Source: an uncultured Bacilli bacterium (GTDB taxonomy: Bacteria; Bacillota_I; Bacilli_A; RF39; UBA660). From it: a stretch of DNA of 7,979 nt. The DNA lies in the NCBI GenBank assembly GCA_948543905.1, contig CAOVIS010000049.1, positions 1 to 7,979 on the forward strand. The letters run 5' to 3'. The translations under genes and the position numbers were made by a program. Shown here piece by piece: positions 1 to 6,051 of the stretch. The first letter of the stretch is position 1. Each line of letters begins with the position of its first letter. The notes under the pieces were generated by a model. That model was not told the origin of the DNA and made no database searches. It saw only the letters and a list, made by a program, of their open reading frames with translations.

Positions 1-1213
1 CTAAATCAATATAATAATCTTCTTTTGGTAAACTAGTATTTGTAACATCATCTACAATTCCAATAGTAAAATTATTTTTTAATTCATTTTCTAACATTTT
101 AAAAACACTTTTAATATCTGCAGGCGTAGTATTTTTACTCGAAAGTCCATATCTTCCGCCAACTATTTTAATATTTGTATCTTTAAGAGCATTTACTATA
201 TCTAAATATAAAGGCTCACCACTAGATCCTGCTTCTTTAGTTCTATCAAGTACTGCAATATTTCTAACACTTTTAGGCATAACCTCTAATAAATACTTTA
301 CACTAAATGGTCGATATAAATGCACATTTATAAGTCCTACTTTATTACCATTTTTATTTTCTTTATCTACTACTAATTTAATGGTATCACTTACACTTCC
401 CATGGCAACAATTATATTCTCAGCATTACTATCTCCATAAAACTCAAATGGTTTATAAGTTGTCCCCATAATCTTGTTAATTACCTTCATATAATCATTT
501 ACAATATTGGGTATTTTTTCATAAAATTTATTACGAGCTTCTTGCGTTTGAAAGAAAATATCTTCATTCATGGCCATTCCTCTTTGAAATCCACAATCAA
601 TATTTAAAGCTTTCTTTTTAAAATCATCAATTTCTTTCCAAGGAATAAACTCTTTCAATTTTTCTAAATCTAATTCTTTAATCGAACTTATCTCATGACT
701 TGTCCTAAACCCATCAAAAAAATGTAAAAAAGGAATATGACTTTTAATTGCTGCTAAATGCGCTACCGCGGCCAAATTCTGAGCATCACTAACATTACTA
801 GAGGCAAGCATCGCAAAACCAGTAGCGCGAGTTGCGTATATATCACTATGGTCTCCAAATATTGATAAAGCATTAGTTGCAATACTCCTAGAAGCAACAT
901 GAATGACTCCAGGAAACATCTCTCCAGCTATTTTATACATATTAGGTATCATTAAAAGCAATCCCTGCGAAGCCGTAAAAGTAGTAGCTAAACTTCCACT
1001 TATTAAAGCACCATGCAAAGCCCCACTAGCTCCAGCCTCACTTTGCATTTCTACTAAACTAACTGGCACATCAAATAAATTTGTTTTTTTATATCGCTTA
1101 CTATCAACATTTGAAGCCATTGGTGAAGAAGGCGTTATTGGATAAATCGCCGCTACTTCACTAAAAAAATAAGCAATATCACTACAAGCTGTATTTCCAT
1201 CACATATTTTCAT
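1..1213 (-). CDS. nifJ: Pyruvate:ferredoxin (flavodoxin) oxidoreductase, N-terminal third (3' end off the window)
   Basis: PFOR oxidatively decarboxylates pyruvate with CoA to acetyl-CoA and CO2 and passes the electrons to ferredoxin or flavodoxin. It is a cytoplasmic enzyme that uses thiamine pyrophosphate (TPP) and Fe-S clusters and is central to anaerobic metabolism. About 404 codons are visible out of the roughly 1,170-1,200 usual for single-chain PFOR, so the Fe-S and TPP-pyrophosphate domains lie off the left edge. Seen here: the opening DGNTA, the substrate/TPP block YPITPSSPMA (24-33) with Thr27, VEMQSEAGA (54-62) with Glu59, SQGLLLMIPNMYKIAGE (82-98), Arg109, and ALSIFGDH. Thr27, Glu59 and Arg109 sit where the known active-site Thr, Glu and Arg of Desulfovibrio PFOR fall. 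Further on come FFDGFRTSHE, LYRPFS, VLDRTKE, VGGRYGL and GIVDDVTNTSL, all classic PFOR blocks. The start is ATG at 1213, preceded by AAGGGTGA about 4 nt upstream. The preceding gene stops only 16 nt before it, so co-transcription is likely. No frameshift or missing key residue is seen. Confidence 0.96.
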   Translation of the reverse strand, partial: MKICDGNTACSDIAYFFSEVAAIYPITPSSPMASNVDSKRYKKTNLFDVPVSLVEMQSEAGASGALHGALISGSLATTFTASQGLLLMIPNMYKIAGEMFPGVIHVASRSIATNALSIFGDHSDIYATRATGFAMLASSNVSDAQNLAAVAHLAAIKSHIPFLHFFDGFRTSHEISSIKELDLEKLKEFIPWKEIDDFKKKALNIDCGFQRGMAMNEDIFFQTQEARNKFYEKIPNIVNDYMKVINKIMGTTYKPFEFYGDSNAENIIVAMGSVSDTIKLVVDKENKNGNKVGLINVHLYRPFSVKYLLEVMPKSVRNIAVLDRTKEAGSSGEPLYLDIVNALKDTNIKIVGGRYGLSSKNTTPADIKSVFKMLENELKNNFTIGIVDDVTNTSLPKEDYYIDL

Positions 1214-1229
1214 ACTATCACCCTTATAA

Positions 1230-2051
1230 TTAATCTTCACAATAAATTCCACTACTACTAGCAACTTTATATCTTTTTAAAACTTTATATTCTAACTTAT
1301 TATCTTTTATTTTATACAAGCGTTCTTCTAAAAAATTTTCGTACTTTTCTCTATTTTCATTGTAAATCTTTACAGGCATTAAATAATAAATATTACTATC
1401 TTTAACTCTTACACTAACATGACAATTTTCCTCATTTAAACAAGCCCCAAAAGCATCATCATACCATGGCATCGCATTATTTTCTAAACTATACTCAGTT
1501 ATTCCTGATTGAATAGTCATCCCTTTAGCCACACACCCAGCCGATGAATATATTCCATTATTAATTAAGTCTAAATTCTCAGTAAATATATATAAATAAT
1601 CAACATCTTTATTATAATATAAAGCATTATTATTAGTAATAACAGCTAAATAATTCTTATCGCTGCCTTCAATTAATTTAAAATTACTTGTATTAAAAGC
1701 TTCTTCAATGAATGATGTATTAAATATTTTATCTCTATTACTTGCCGTAACTTTCTTTTCTAAAGAATATACTTGATTATTATTAATATAACCCTTAATA
1801 ACTCCTACATTATTATTTACCTCATAATTAAACTTAACTTCAATATCCATCTCTTTATCATTTAAAACAAGTAAATACTTTTCAATAATCACATTATTAT
1901 TATAAGACGTACTTATAAGTTTTATATTATCTGTTGGCTCTTTTAAAATCTTACTATCTCTTCCTTCTTCACCTGTAAATATCACTATTAATCCAAATGA
2001 AATTATCACAATAAAAAAACTAATTATCAAATACGGTATAAACTTCTTCAT
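1230..2051 (-). CDS. Unrecognised membrane-anchored exported protein, 273 aa
   Basis: I do not recognise this family. The protein begins MKKF and has one strong hydrophobic segment at about residues 4-26. An acidic and Asn-rich hydrophilic remainder follows, which predicts an N-terminal signal anchor with an extracytoplasmic domain of about 245 residues. There is no lipobox cysteine after the hydrophobic segment, so it is not an obvious lipoprotein. Four cysteines lie in the exported part (about 173, 204, 210 and 271) and could form two disulfides. The reading frame stays open upstream to an ATG at 2222. I chose ATG 2051 because AAAGAGGGG (2058-2066) lies 6 nt before it, because it gives a normal export signal, and because the upstream 57 codons lie within a structured-RNA region. 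A plausible promoter (2086-2114) sits just upstream. The nifJ start is 16 nt downstream, so the two genes probably share a transcript. The pairing suggests no function by itself. Confidence 0.8.
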   Translation of the reverse strand: MKKFIPYLIISFFIVIISFGLIVIFTGEEGRDSKILKEPTDNIKLISTSYNNNVIIEKYLLVLNDKEMDIEVKFNYEVNNNVGVIKGYINNNQVYSLEKKVTASNRDKIFNTSFIEEAFNTSNFKLIEGSDKNYLAVITNNNALYYNKDVDYLYIFTENLDLINNGIYSSAGCVAKGMTIQSGITEYSLENNAMPWYDDAFGACLNEENCHVSVRVKDSNIYYLMPVKIYNENREKYENFLEERLYKIKDNKLEYKVLKRYKVASSSGIYCED

Positions 2052-2057
2052 AAATAA

Positions 2058-2066
2058 CCCCTCTTT
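2058..2066 (-). promoter_or_regulatory. Ribosome binding site fixing the start at 2051
   Basis: On the minus strand AAAGAGGGG lies 6 nt before ATG 2051. The upstream in-frame ATG at 2222 is preceded by GGTAGCTT and has no comparable site. This decides the shorter, 273-aa protein. Confidence 0.7.
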
Positions 2067-2085
2067 CCAAGGTCTATTTACATTT

Positions 2086-2114
2086 ATTATAAATGATTTA
2101 TTTACTTTAGGAAA
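2086..2114 (-). promoter_or_regulatory. Putative sigma-A promoter of the 273-aa gene and nifJ
   Basis: A consensus -10 TATAAT lies at 2086-2091. With a 17-nt spacer, the -35 at 2109-2114 reads TTTCCT, which is weak. Transcription would begin near 2079 and leave a short leader of about 28 nt containing the Shine-Dalgarno site. The region is AT-rich, so a chance TATAAT is possible. Position and spacing make it the best candidate for driving the downstream pair independently of the structured RNA upstream. Confidence 0.45.
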
Positions 2115-2160
2115 TACTTTAAATACCAATTTTACAAATAATTTACTAAAAGAACAAATA

Positions 2161-2340
2161 TGAAAAACAAATTTTTCACTAACTAACCTCACAGTTAGTT
2201 TTTTCTGCTTCATAGAGCTCATAAGCTACCACTCCCCAGACTTAAATTCCGATGGTCGCCACCGTACTAATTGTTATTTATTACTTTTTTAAATTTATAA
2301 GCTCTATTTCTTTTCAATTAACATCATCCCCTGAATCATA
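2161..2340 (-). ncRNA. Structured RNA locus, candidate IS200/IS605 omega-RNA (TnpB guide-RNA scaffold) relic or orphan
   Basis: Seen on the minus strand: a 12-bp long-range stem with a single G-U pair (AUAGAGCUUAUA at 2296-2307 with UAUGAGCUCUAU at 2212-2223). Inside it is a 6-bp hairpin with a CGA loop (2250-2264) and an unpaired G-rich stretch GUCUGGGGAGUGGUAG. After it comes a perfect 7-bp hairpin AACTAAC/GTTAGTT with loop TGTGAG (2181-2200), then a second 7-bp hairpin (2161-2178). A good promoter ends right at its 5' edge. Conceptual translation in broken frames gives pieces that resemble TnpB C-terminal tails, namely DSGDDVN, then RWRPSEFKSGEW, then SSMKQKKLTVRLVSE, interrupted by stops and frame changes. 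The size (about 160-180 nt) and the final GTGAGGTT-containing hairpin suit an IS200/IS605 right end with its omega-RNA. The TnpB resemblance is from memory and is an inference. No tnpB or tnpA coding sequence remains nearby. A different regulatory RNA cannot be excluded. Confidence 0.45.
2181..2200 (-). repeat. Perfect 7-bp inverted repeat (hairpin), possible transposon right-end hairpin
   Basis: AACTAAC and GTTAGTT pair perfectly around the 6-nt loop TGTGAG. IS200/IS605 elements carry subterminal hairpins recognised by TnpA, and this one lies just after the TnpB-tail-like sequence, where a right end would be expected. There is no good U-tract behind it, so it is not a convincing terminator. 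Confidence 0.5.
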
Positions 2341-2345
2341 ATCTA

Positions 2346-2374
2346 ATTATGCCAAAAGAATGTATGCATATCAA
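2346..2374 (-). promoter_or_regulatory. Strong extended -10 promoter for the structured RNA
   Basis: The -35 TTGATA is at 2369-2374, the spacer is exactly 17 nt, and the -10 CATAAT (2346-2351) is preceded by TGG, giving an extended TGn motif. Transcription would start near 2339, just at the beginning of the structured region and about 290 nt before the next gene start at 2051. It lies after the yebC stop (2443), so it is not needed by yebC. This supports an independently transcribed RNA or a long structured leader. Confidence 0.6.
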
Positions 2375-2442
2375 ACATAATTTCACAATTTTATAAAATT
2401 ATTTTCTAAGTATAACTTTCTTATTATATTAAAAAGAAGAAA

Positions 2443-3165
2443 CTAATTCCTTCCTTTAACATTATGATAAATCTCCGTTACATCCTCAATTTCATCAAGT
2501 AATTTATAAAGCTTATCAAAAATTTCTAAATCTTCACCATTTAAATCTACCATATTTTTAGCATACATTCCTACTTCATCAACTTCATATTCTATATTTG
2601 GAACAACCATCTCAAGAATATCTTTAGTACCATTTATATCATTAGGATGTACACTTATAGTAAGTTCCCCATCTAACGCCTCAAATTCTACAGGTTCTAT
2701 TCCTGCATCAATTAAAGCTTCAAAAATCTCTTCTTCCTTATTTGTTTTAAATACTAAAATAGCTAAATAATCATAATTATAGGCTACACTATTCGTAACA
2801 CCTAAACTCTTATTTACTTTATTAAAAGCAGCTCTAACCATTCCTACAGTTCGATTTACATTATCAGTTAAAGTTTTAATAATAAGCGTAGATTGTCCTG
2901 GACCAAATCCTTCATAAATTACTTCATGATAATCCTCTCCACCTACTCCTTTAGCTTTCTCTATTGCTCTATTTATAATATCACTTGGAACCTGTGACTT
3001 TTTAGCTTTTTCTACCACTCTTTTTAAAATAACATTAGATTCAATTTCTGGTGTTCCCTTCTTAGCTGCCAAGTATATTTCTTTAGCAAAAGTTGAATAT
3101 GTCTTTGCTTTAATCGCTCCCGTTTTTTGAATACTAGCCTTTCTAACTTCATAAGCTCTTCCCAT
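2443..3165 (-). CDS. YebC/PmpR/TACO1-family protein (YeeI/YebC2-like)
   Basis: The family was named as DNA-binding regulators (PmpR). More recent work on bacterial YebC and mitochondrial TACO1 assigns a role in translation, relieving ribosomes stalled on difficult peptides such as proline runs. The 240-aa length is usual. Visible family blocks are MGRAYE at the start, FAKEIYLAAKKG (26-37), ESNVILKRVVEKAK, VPSDIINRAIEKAKG, YEGFGPGQ, LTDNVNRTVGMVRAAFNK, SVAYNYD, and the C-terminal LEDVTEIYHNV-type ending (here IEDVTEIYHNV). The wording EIYLAAKKG and PEIESN recalls the B. subtilis YeeI subgroup rather than E. coli YebC, which begins MAGHSKW. The start is ATG 3165 with TAAGGAGGA about 6 nt upstream, a near-ideal site. 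The gene appears to be expressed alone from a promoter at 3197-3225 that is overlapped by a palindrome. No clear terminator follows the TAG stop. Confidence 0.93.
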   Translation of the reverse strand: MGRAYEVRKASIQKTGAIKAKTYSTFAKEIYLAAKKGTPEIESNVILKRVVEKAKKSQVPSDIINRAIEKAKGVGGEDYHEVIYEGFGPGQSTLIIKTLTDNVNRTVGMVRAAFNKVNKSLGVTNSVAYNYDYLAILVFKTNKEEEIFEALIDAGIEPVEFEALDGELTISVHPNDINGTKDILEMVVPNIEYEVDEVGMYAKNMVDLNGEDLEIFDKLYKLLDEIEDVTEIYHNVKGRN

Positions 3166-3196
3166 AATAATTCCTCCTTAGATAAATTTCCCATAA

Positions 3197-3225
3197 ATTA
3201 TAACACTAGACCAAATTTTAGTCTA
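3197..3225 (-). promoter_or_regulatory. Extended -10 sigma-A promoter of the yebC-family gene
   Basis: A consensus -10 TATAAT (3197-3202) is preceded by TGT, making an extended -10. After a 17-nt spacer comes the -35 TAGACT (3220-3225), which matches TTGACA at four of six positions. Transcription should begin near 3190, leaving a leader of about 25 nt that carries the strong Shine-Dalgarno site. The promoter is independent of the patatin operon upstream. Confidence 0.7.
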
Positions 3226-3227
3226 GT
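3205..3227. promoter_or_regulatory. 23-bp palindromic operator overlapping the yebC-family promoter
   Basis: Arms ACTAGAC and GTCTAGT flank a 9-nt centre that is itself symmetric except for one position, so 10 of 11 base pairs match around a central A. The dyad spans about -15 to -37 relative to the predicted start. It covers the -35 box and is centred in the spacer. That is the classic position for a dimeric repressor (for example TetR- or MarR-type) or a spacer-binding activator. No terminator U-tract follows on either strand. I do not recognise the binding protein. Confidence 0.6.
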
Positions 3228-3232
3228 TATAG

Positions 3233-3364
3233 TTACCAAAAATATTTTAATTTTTTAACATATTGCTTCAAAAAAAAGTTTCTTTTATATTCTTTTTGAA
3301 GTTTTTTTAAAATTTTTCTTAAACTATAAATATCATAATAATTTATATTAAGAGCTTCCATCAT
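3233..3364 (-). CDS. Possible small basic protein, 43 aa
   Basis: An open frame begins with two ATG codons (3364 and 3361) 5 nt after the patatin stop and ends with TAA at 3233. It encodes a Lys/Tyr-rich peptide beginning MMEALNINYYDIYSLRK and ending VKKLKYFW. Forty-three codons without a stop is long for non-coding sequence this AT-rich, and the composition resembles a small basic protein. Against it, the Shine-Dalgarno signal is poor (only GAG in the patatin tail), I recognise no family, and a 9-bp inverted repeat (3266-3301) lies inside it. It could be translated by coupling to patatin, be a frame-shifted remnant, or be chance. Confidence 0.25.
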   Translation of the reverse strand: MMEALNINYYDIYSLRKILKKLQKEYKRNFFLKQYVKKLKYFW

Positions 3365-3369
3365 ATATT

Positions 3370-4281
3370 CTATAGCTCTAATTGTTGTATCTTATAATCA
3401 TTAGTCCCCAAAAAATTTTTTGCTCTAATTAATAATTTTTTAGGAACTTTTCTATTCAAAAACTTATAATATTTATCACTTTTTCTTTTAAACACATATT
3501 TCTCACCATCATAATTATAAAGAACTCTAATTGTATCAAAATACCCCATATGAATATTTTCTTCAATTCTCTTTGAATCTAAATCCATTACTCCCCCAAG
3601 ACTTCTTTTAGGCTCAATAACAATAACGTTAGCATTTTTATCATATTTTCTTGTAAAACCAATTCCATGTACTTTTACTAAAAATATTTTATCACAACCT
3701 CGATTTAATAGCATATTTACTGGTCCAATATCATAAAATCCCCCATCTAAATAATAATGATCATCTATTAGTTTTTCCATTTTAAAAATCGGCAAAAAAG
3801 AACTTGCTAAAACATAATCTTTTATTTTATCCGGATTCATATCTTTCTTCCAAATATAAAGAGGTTTTAAATCATGAAGCCTAACTGTACATAAACCAAA
3901 ATCAATATCACTACTAAATAATTCATCAACATCCAAATACTTATCTATAACTTCTTTTAATCCCTCTAAACTAATTCCCTTATTACTAAGTATTTTTAAA
4001 AAACTAACAAATGATGTTTTAAATAATTTTAATCCTAATTTTTTTCTTATTACAGCTTCTATAAAAGCATCCGAAAAACCAAAAACATGTCCCATACTAA
4101 GGCTACGCCAAAGCGATGGTAAAATCTCTCCTTTACCACTAGCAATTACTACTCCATTTAAAGCTCCAATCGAAGATCCACACACAGCATCCGGCTTAAT
4201 TCCAGCCTCATACATTGCCATATAAACTCCAGCCTGATAAGAACCTCTTACTCCGCCACCTTCTAATGCTAAACCTATCAT
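3370..4281 (-). CDS. Patatin-like phospholipase (RssA/YchK-type lipid acyl hydrolase)
   Basis: This family uses a Ser-Asp dyad to release acyl chains from lipids. The protein has no signal peptide and is probably cytoplasmic or membrane-associated. All catalytic parts are present: the oxyanion loop GGGVRG (8-13), the nucleophile elbow G-S-S-I-G (35-39) with Ser37, the block LASSFLPIF (158-166) and the DGG motif (179-181) with Asp179. The length of 303 aa is normal for a stand-alone bacterial patatin, with a Lys-rich C-terminus of unknown role. The start is ATG 4281, which overlaps the TGA stop of the SDR gene by 4 nt (ATGA), with AAGAGGT about 8 nt upstream. The two proteins are thus translationally coupled and probably work in one process. 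The substrate cannot be told from sequence. Confidence 0.93.
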   Translation of the reverse strand: MIGLALEGGGVRGSYQAGVYMAMYEAGIKPDAVCGSSIGALNGVVIASGKGEILPSLWRSLSMGHVFGFSDAFIEAVIRKKLGLKLFKTSFVSFLKILSNKGISLEGLKEVIDKYLDVDELFSSDIDFGLCTVRLHDLKPLYIWKKDMNPDKIKDYVLASSFLPIFKMEKLIDDHYYLDGGFYDIGPVNMLLNRGCDKIFLVKVHGIGFTRKYDKNANVIVIEPKRSLGGVMDLDSKRIEENIHMGYFDTIRVLYNYDGEKYVFKRKSDKYYKFLNRKVPKKLLIRAKNFLGTNDYKIQQLEL

Positions 4282-5219
4282 TTATTTTTACCTCTTAAAA
4301 ACAATATAAATGGCTTAGCTAAAATTCTAGCCAAAAATCTTCCATGTATTTCTCTTTTAAGGCGCATATAATAAGAAGATAAAGATTCACTGCGATATTC
4401 CAAAATATCATTTAAAATATCACTATCAACATAATAATGGGTATAATAATTTTTATCAACAAATAACAAAGTATTTAAATATCTGAAACTAAGACCATAA
4501 ACTTTTAATATTTCCCTTAAAATATCACCATATCTACCTCGCATAGCGTCTCCCCCACCAGCATTAAATATTTTTCTATTAATTTTACTAATTTTTTCTA
4601 AGGCACTAACAAATAAATAAGCCACATCATTATCTGTTATAGCTTCTACTTGTGCATTTTTTCGGACATTATACATAAGCTTTTTATCTTTAGGATTACT
4701 AAGTACTAAAGGTACTCTAATAATTGTATAATTTTTAAGCTTTTCTTGAATTAGTTCTTCAGTTTTAAGTTTCATATTACTATAATAATCAAGAGAACTA
4801 AGAATATTTTTACTCTTAACTTGAGCCGAATCTCCTCTACCATAAACAGTTGTAGAAGATGCATAAAATAAATGACATTTTGCATTGTAAAAATTTATTG
4901 CTTTAATAATATTTTCAGTCCCTGTATACTCAATTTTATCTGCTAAATTTTTTCTGATATCTGCAATTGGAGGCATTACACCAGCTAAATGAATAATATA
5001 ATCTTGATCCTTTACTAGAGCATCAATAAGCACATTATCAAGCATATCACCATAAATAATATTTATTCTGCGACGATATTTCTTCAAAACTTTTTGACTA
5101 CTCTTATTTCTAAGGTCAAGCGCAGTTATTTCATACTTACCTTCACTAAGCAAATAACCAATAACTTTTCTTCCAATAATACCAGCCGCTCCTGTTACTA
5201 AAACTTTTTTCACATCCAA
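4278..5219 (-). CDS. Extended short-chain dehydrogenase/reductase (NAD-dependent epimerase/dehydratase family)
   Basis: This is a Rossmann-fold oxidoreductase of the extended SDR type, the family of UDP-sugar epimerases, dehydratases and 3-beta-hydroxysteroid-type enzymes. Seen: TGxxGxxG as TGAAGIIG (9-16), Asp35 at the end of strand 2 indicating NAD rather than NADP, GD (57-58), HLAG (77-80), and SSTTVYG (121-127) with Ser122 at the GalE catalytic position. Tyr146 and Lys150 complete the YxxxK pair. All catalytic residues are intact. The C-terminal substrate domain is divergent and ends in a hydrophobic, basic tail (about 295-313), possibly membrane-associating. The start codon is TTG at 5219, supported by AAGGAAGTGA (5221-5230) with its core 6 nt away. 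The ZIP gene stops 9 nt upstream and patatin overlaps downstream. The substrate is unknown; lipid- or sugar-linked substrates are possible. Confidence 0.88.
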   Translation of the reverse strand: MDVKKVLVTGAAGIIGRKVIGYLLSEGKYEITALDLRNKSSQKVLKKYRRRINIIYGDMLDNVLIDALVKDQDYIIHLAGVMPPIADIRKNLADKIEYTGTENIIKAINFYNAKCHLFYASSTTVYGRGDSAQVKSKNILSSLDYYSNMKLKTEELIQEKLKNYTIIRVPLVLSNPKDKKLMYNVRKNAQVEAITDNDVAYLFVSALEKISKINRKIFNAGGGDAMRGRYGDILREILKVYGLSFRYLNTLLFVDKNYYTHYYVDSDILNDILEYRSESLSSYYMRLKREIHGRFLARILAKPFILFLRGKNK

Positions 5220-5220
5220 T

Positions 5221-5230
5221 TCACTTCCTT
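5221..5230 (-). promoter_or_regulatory. Ribosome binding site supporting the TTG start of the SDR gene
   Basis: AAGGAAGTGA on the minus strand is one base from the ideal anti-Shine-Dalgarno complement. Its core lies 6 nt before TTG 5219. It overlaps the TAA stop of the ZIP gene (5229-5231), so ribosomes finishing ZIP end on the start site of the next gene. Confidence 0.7.
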
Positions 5231-5978
5231 AAATAAATAATAATAAAATTAAAACAACTAGTCCAAACATTATACCCCAAATAGTTTCATTATAGCGAAT
5301 ATTACTAATTACTTCTGGTAACAATTCCATCAACGCAATATACAAAATCATCCCTAAAGTAATAAGCGTAATTATCGCTAAACTTATCTCACTAAGTGTC
5401 CCAAAAATCAAAAATATTAATCCACCTAATAAACTAGATAACACTAAAGCTAAAAAAAGAAATTTATGTTTTTGATAATTAACTTCACTAAAAATATGAG
5501 CTCCAAGAGGAATATTGTGAAGAGCAACTGACAAAGATAAAAATATCCCTACATTTATATTTTTACTAGCTATACCCATTATAGCTAATCCTTCAATCAT
5601 GTTATGTAAAATTAAACTTATAATTGTAAGCAACCCTACATGACTATTATGGCTCAAATGTTCTTCAATATTTTTTTCATTATCATGATGTTCATGATGA
5701 TGATCAGGAATAAATTTATCCAAAATTGCTAATACTCCAAATCCCAAAAAAACAAATAAACCAATTATTACAACTTTTTTTAACAAACTAACATCTTCTA
5801 ATAATTCTAATGCCTCAGGAACTAAATCGCTAATTATTAAAGCAACCATTATAATCAATGCCAAAGCTAAACTAAATCGGTTAAACAATTCTTTGTTCTT
5901 AAATTTCAAAGAAATAACTCCACCAATGAGGAAAAATATTCCTGCCAAAAATGTTAATAATAAACCGAATATTTTCAT
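5229..5978 (-). CDS. ZIP-family divalent metal transporter
   Basis: ZIP proteins move zinc, iron or manganese into the cytoplasm. Eight membrane segments can be drawn (about 2-23, 35-55, 69-90, 114-137, 141-163, 171-193, 197-219, 230-249), the standard ZIP count, in 249 aa. TM2 has DLVPEAL (51-57). The metal-site helices are TM4 with H125 N126 and E129 in HNMIEGLA, and TM5 with H154 N155 in HNIPLG. In most bacterial members TM5 reads HNxPEG; here the acidic ligand is Leu158, and an extra His161 follows. The loop between TM3 and TM4 is rich in His and acidic residues (92-113), a usual metal-sensing or delivery loop. It is the first gene of an operon with the SDR and patatin genes. ATG 5978 has only AAAGG at a long spacing (about 14 nt) as a Shine-Dalgarno site, and an in-frame stop precedes it. 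Confidence 0.92.
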   Translation of the reverse strand: MKIFGLLLTFLAGIFFLIGGVISLKFKNKELFNRFSLALALIIMVALIISDLVPEALELLEDVSLLKKVVIIGLFVFLGFGVLAILDKFIPDHHHEHHDNEKNIEEHLSHNSHVGLLTIISLILHNMIEGLAIMGIASKNINVGIFLSLSVALHNIPLGAHIFSEVNYQKHKFLFLALVLSSLLGGLIFLIFGTLSEISLAIITLITLGMILYIALMELLPEVISNIRYNETIWGIMFGLVVLILLLFI

Positions 5979-6010
5979 TTATTTTATCATCGCCTTTTTT
6001 TGCCAATTTA

Positions 6011-6039
6011 ATTTTATCATTTATATATTATTTTAGCAA
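6011..6039 (-). promoter_or_regulatory. Extended -10 promoter of the ZIP-SDR-patatin operon
   Basis: The -10 TAAAAT (6011-6016) is preceded by TGA (extended -10). A 17-nt spacer separates it from the -35 TTGCTA (6034-6039). Transcription would start near 6004, about 25 nt before ATG 5978. It lies just past the terminator of the preceding operon, which is where an operon promoter should be. Confidence 0.55.
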
Positions 6040-6051
6040 TTACTTTTTAAA

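Noticed and set aside
903..1145. 80-codon plus-strand frame
   Set aside because: It is antisense to highly conserved PFOR sequence, with no ribosome site or recognisable product. It is a shadow frame.
2052..2222. 57-codon N-terminal extension of the exported protein, beginning MSSMKQ
   Set aside because: It has no Shine-Dalgarno site, it lies in a stem-forming RNA region, and a strong site with a proper signal anchor lies at 2051. The open frame is more likely the TnpB-tail-like sequence running on by chance.
2381..2396. TTGTGAAAT upstream of the structured RNA as a Rex (NADH sensor) box
   Set aside because: Only one half-site is present; the expected TTCACAA partner is missing, so it is not supported.
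3266..3301. Inverted repeat CTTCAAAAA/TTTTTGAAG as terminator of the ZIP-SDR-patatin operon
   Set aside because: The stem is almost all A-T, the loop is long, and no U-tract follows the 3' arm on the minus strand. It lies inside the possible 43-aa frame.
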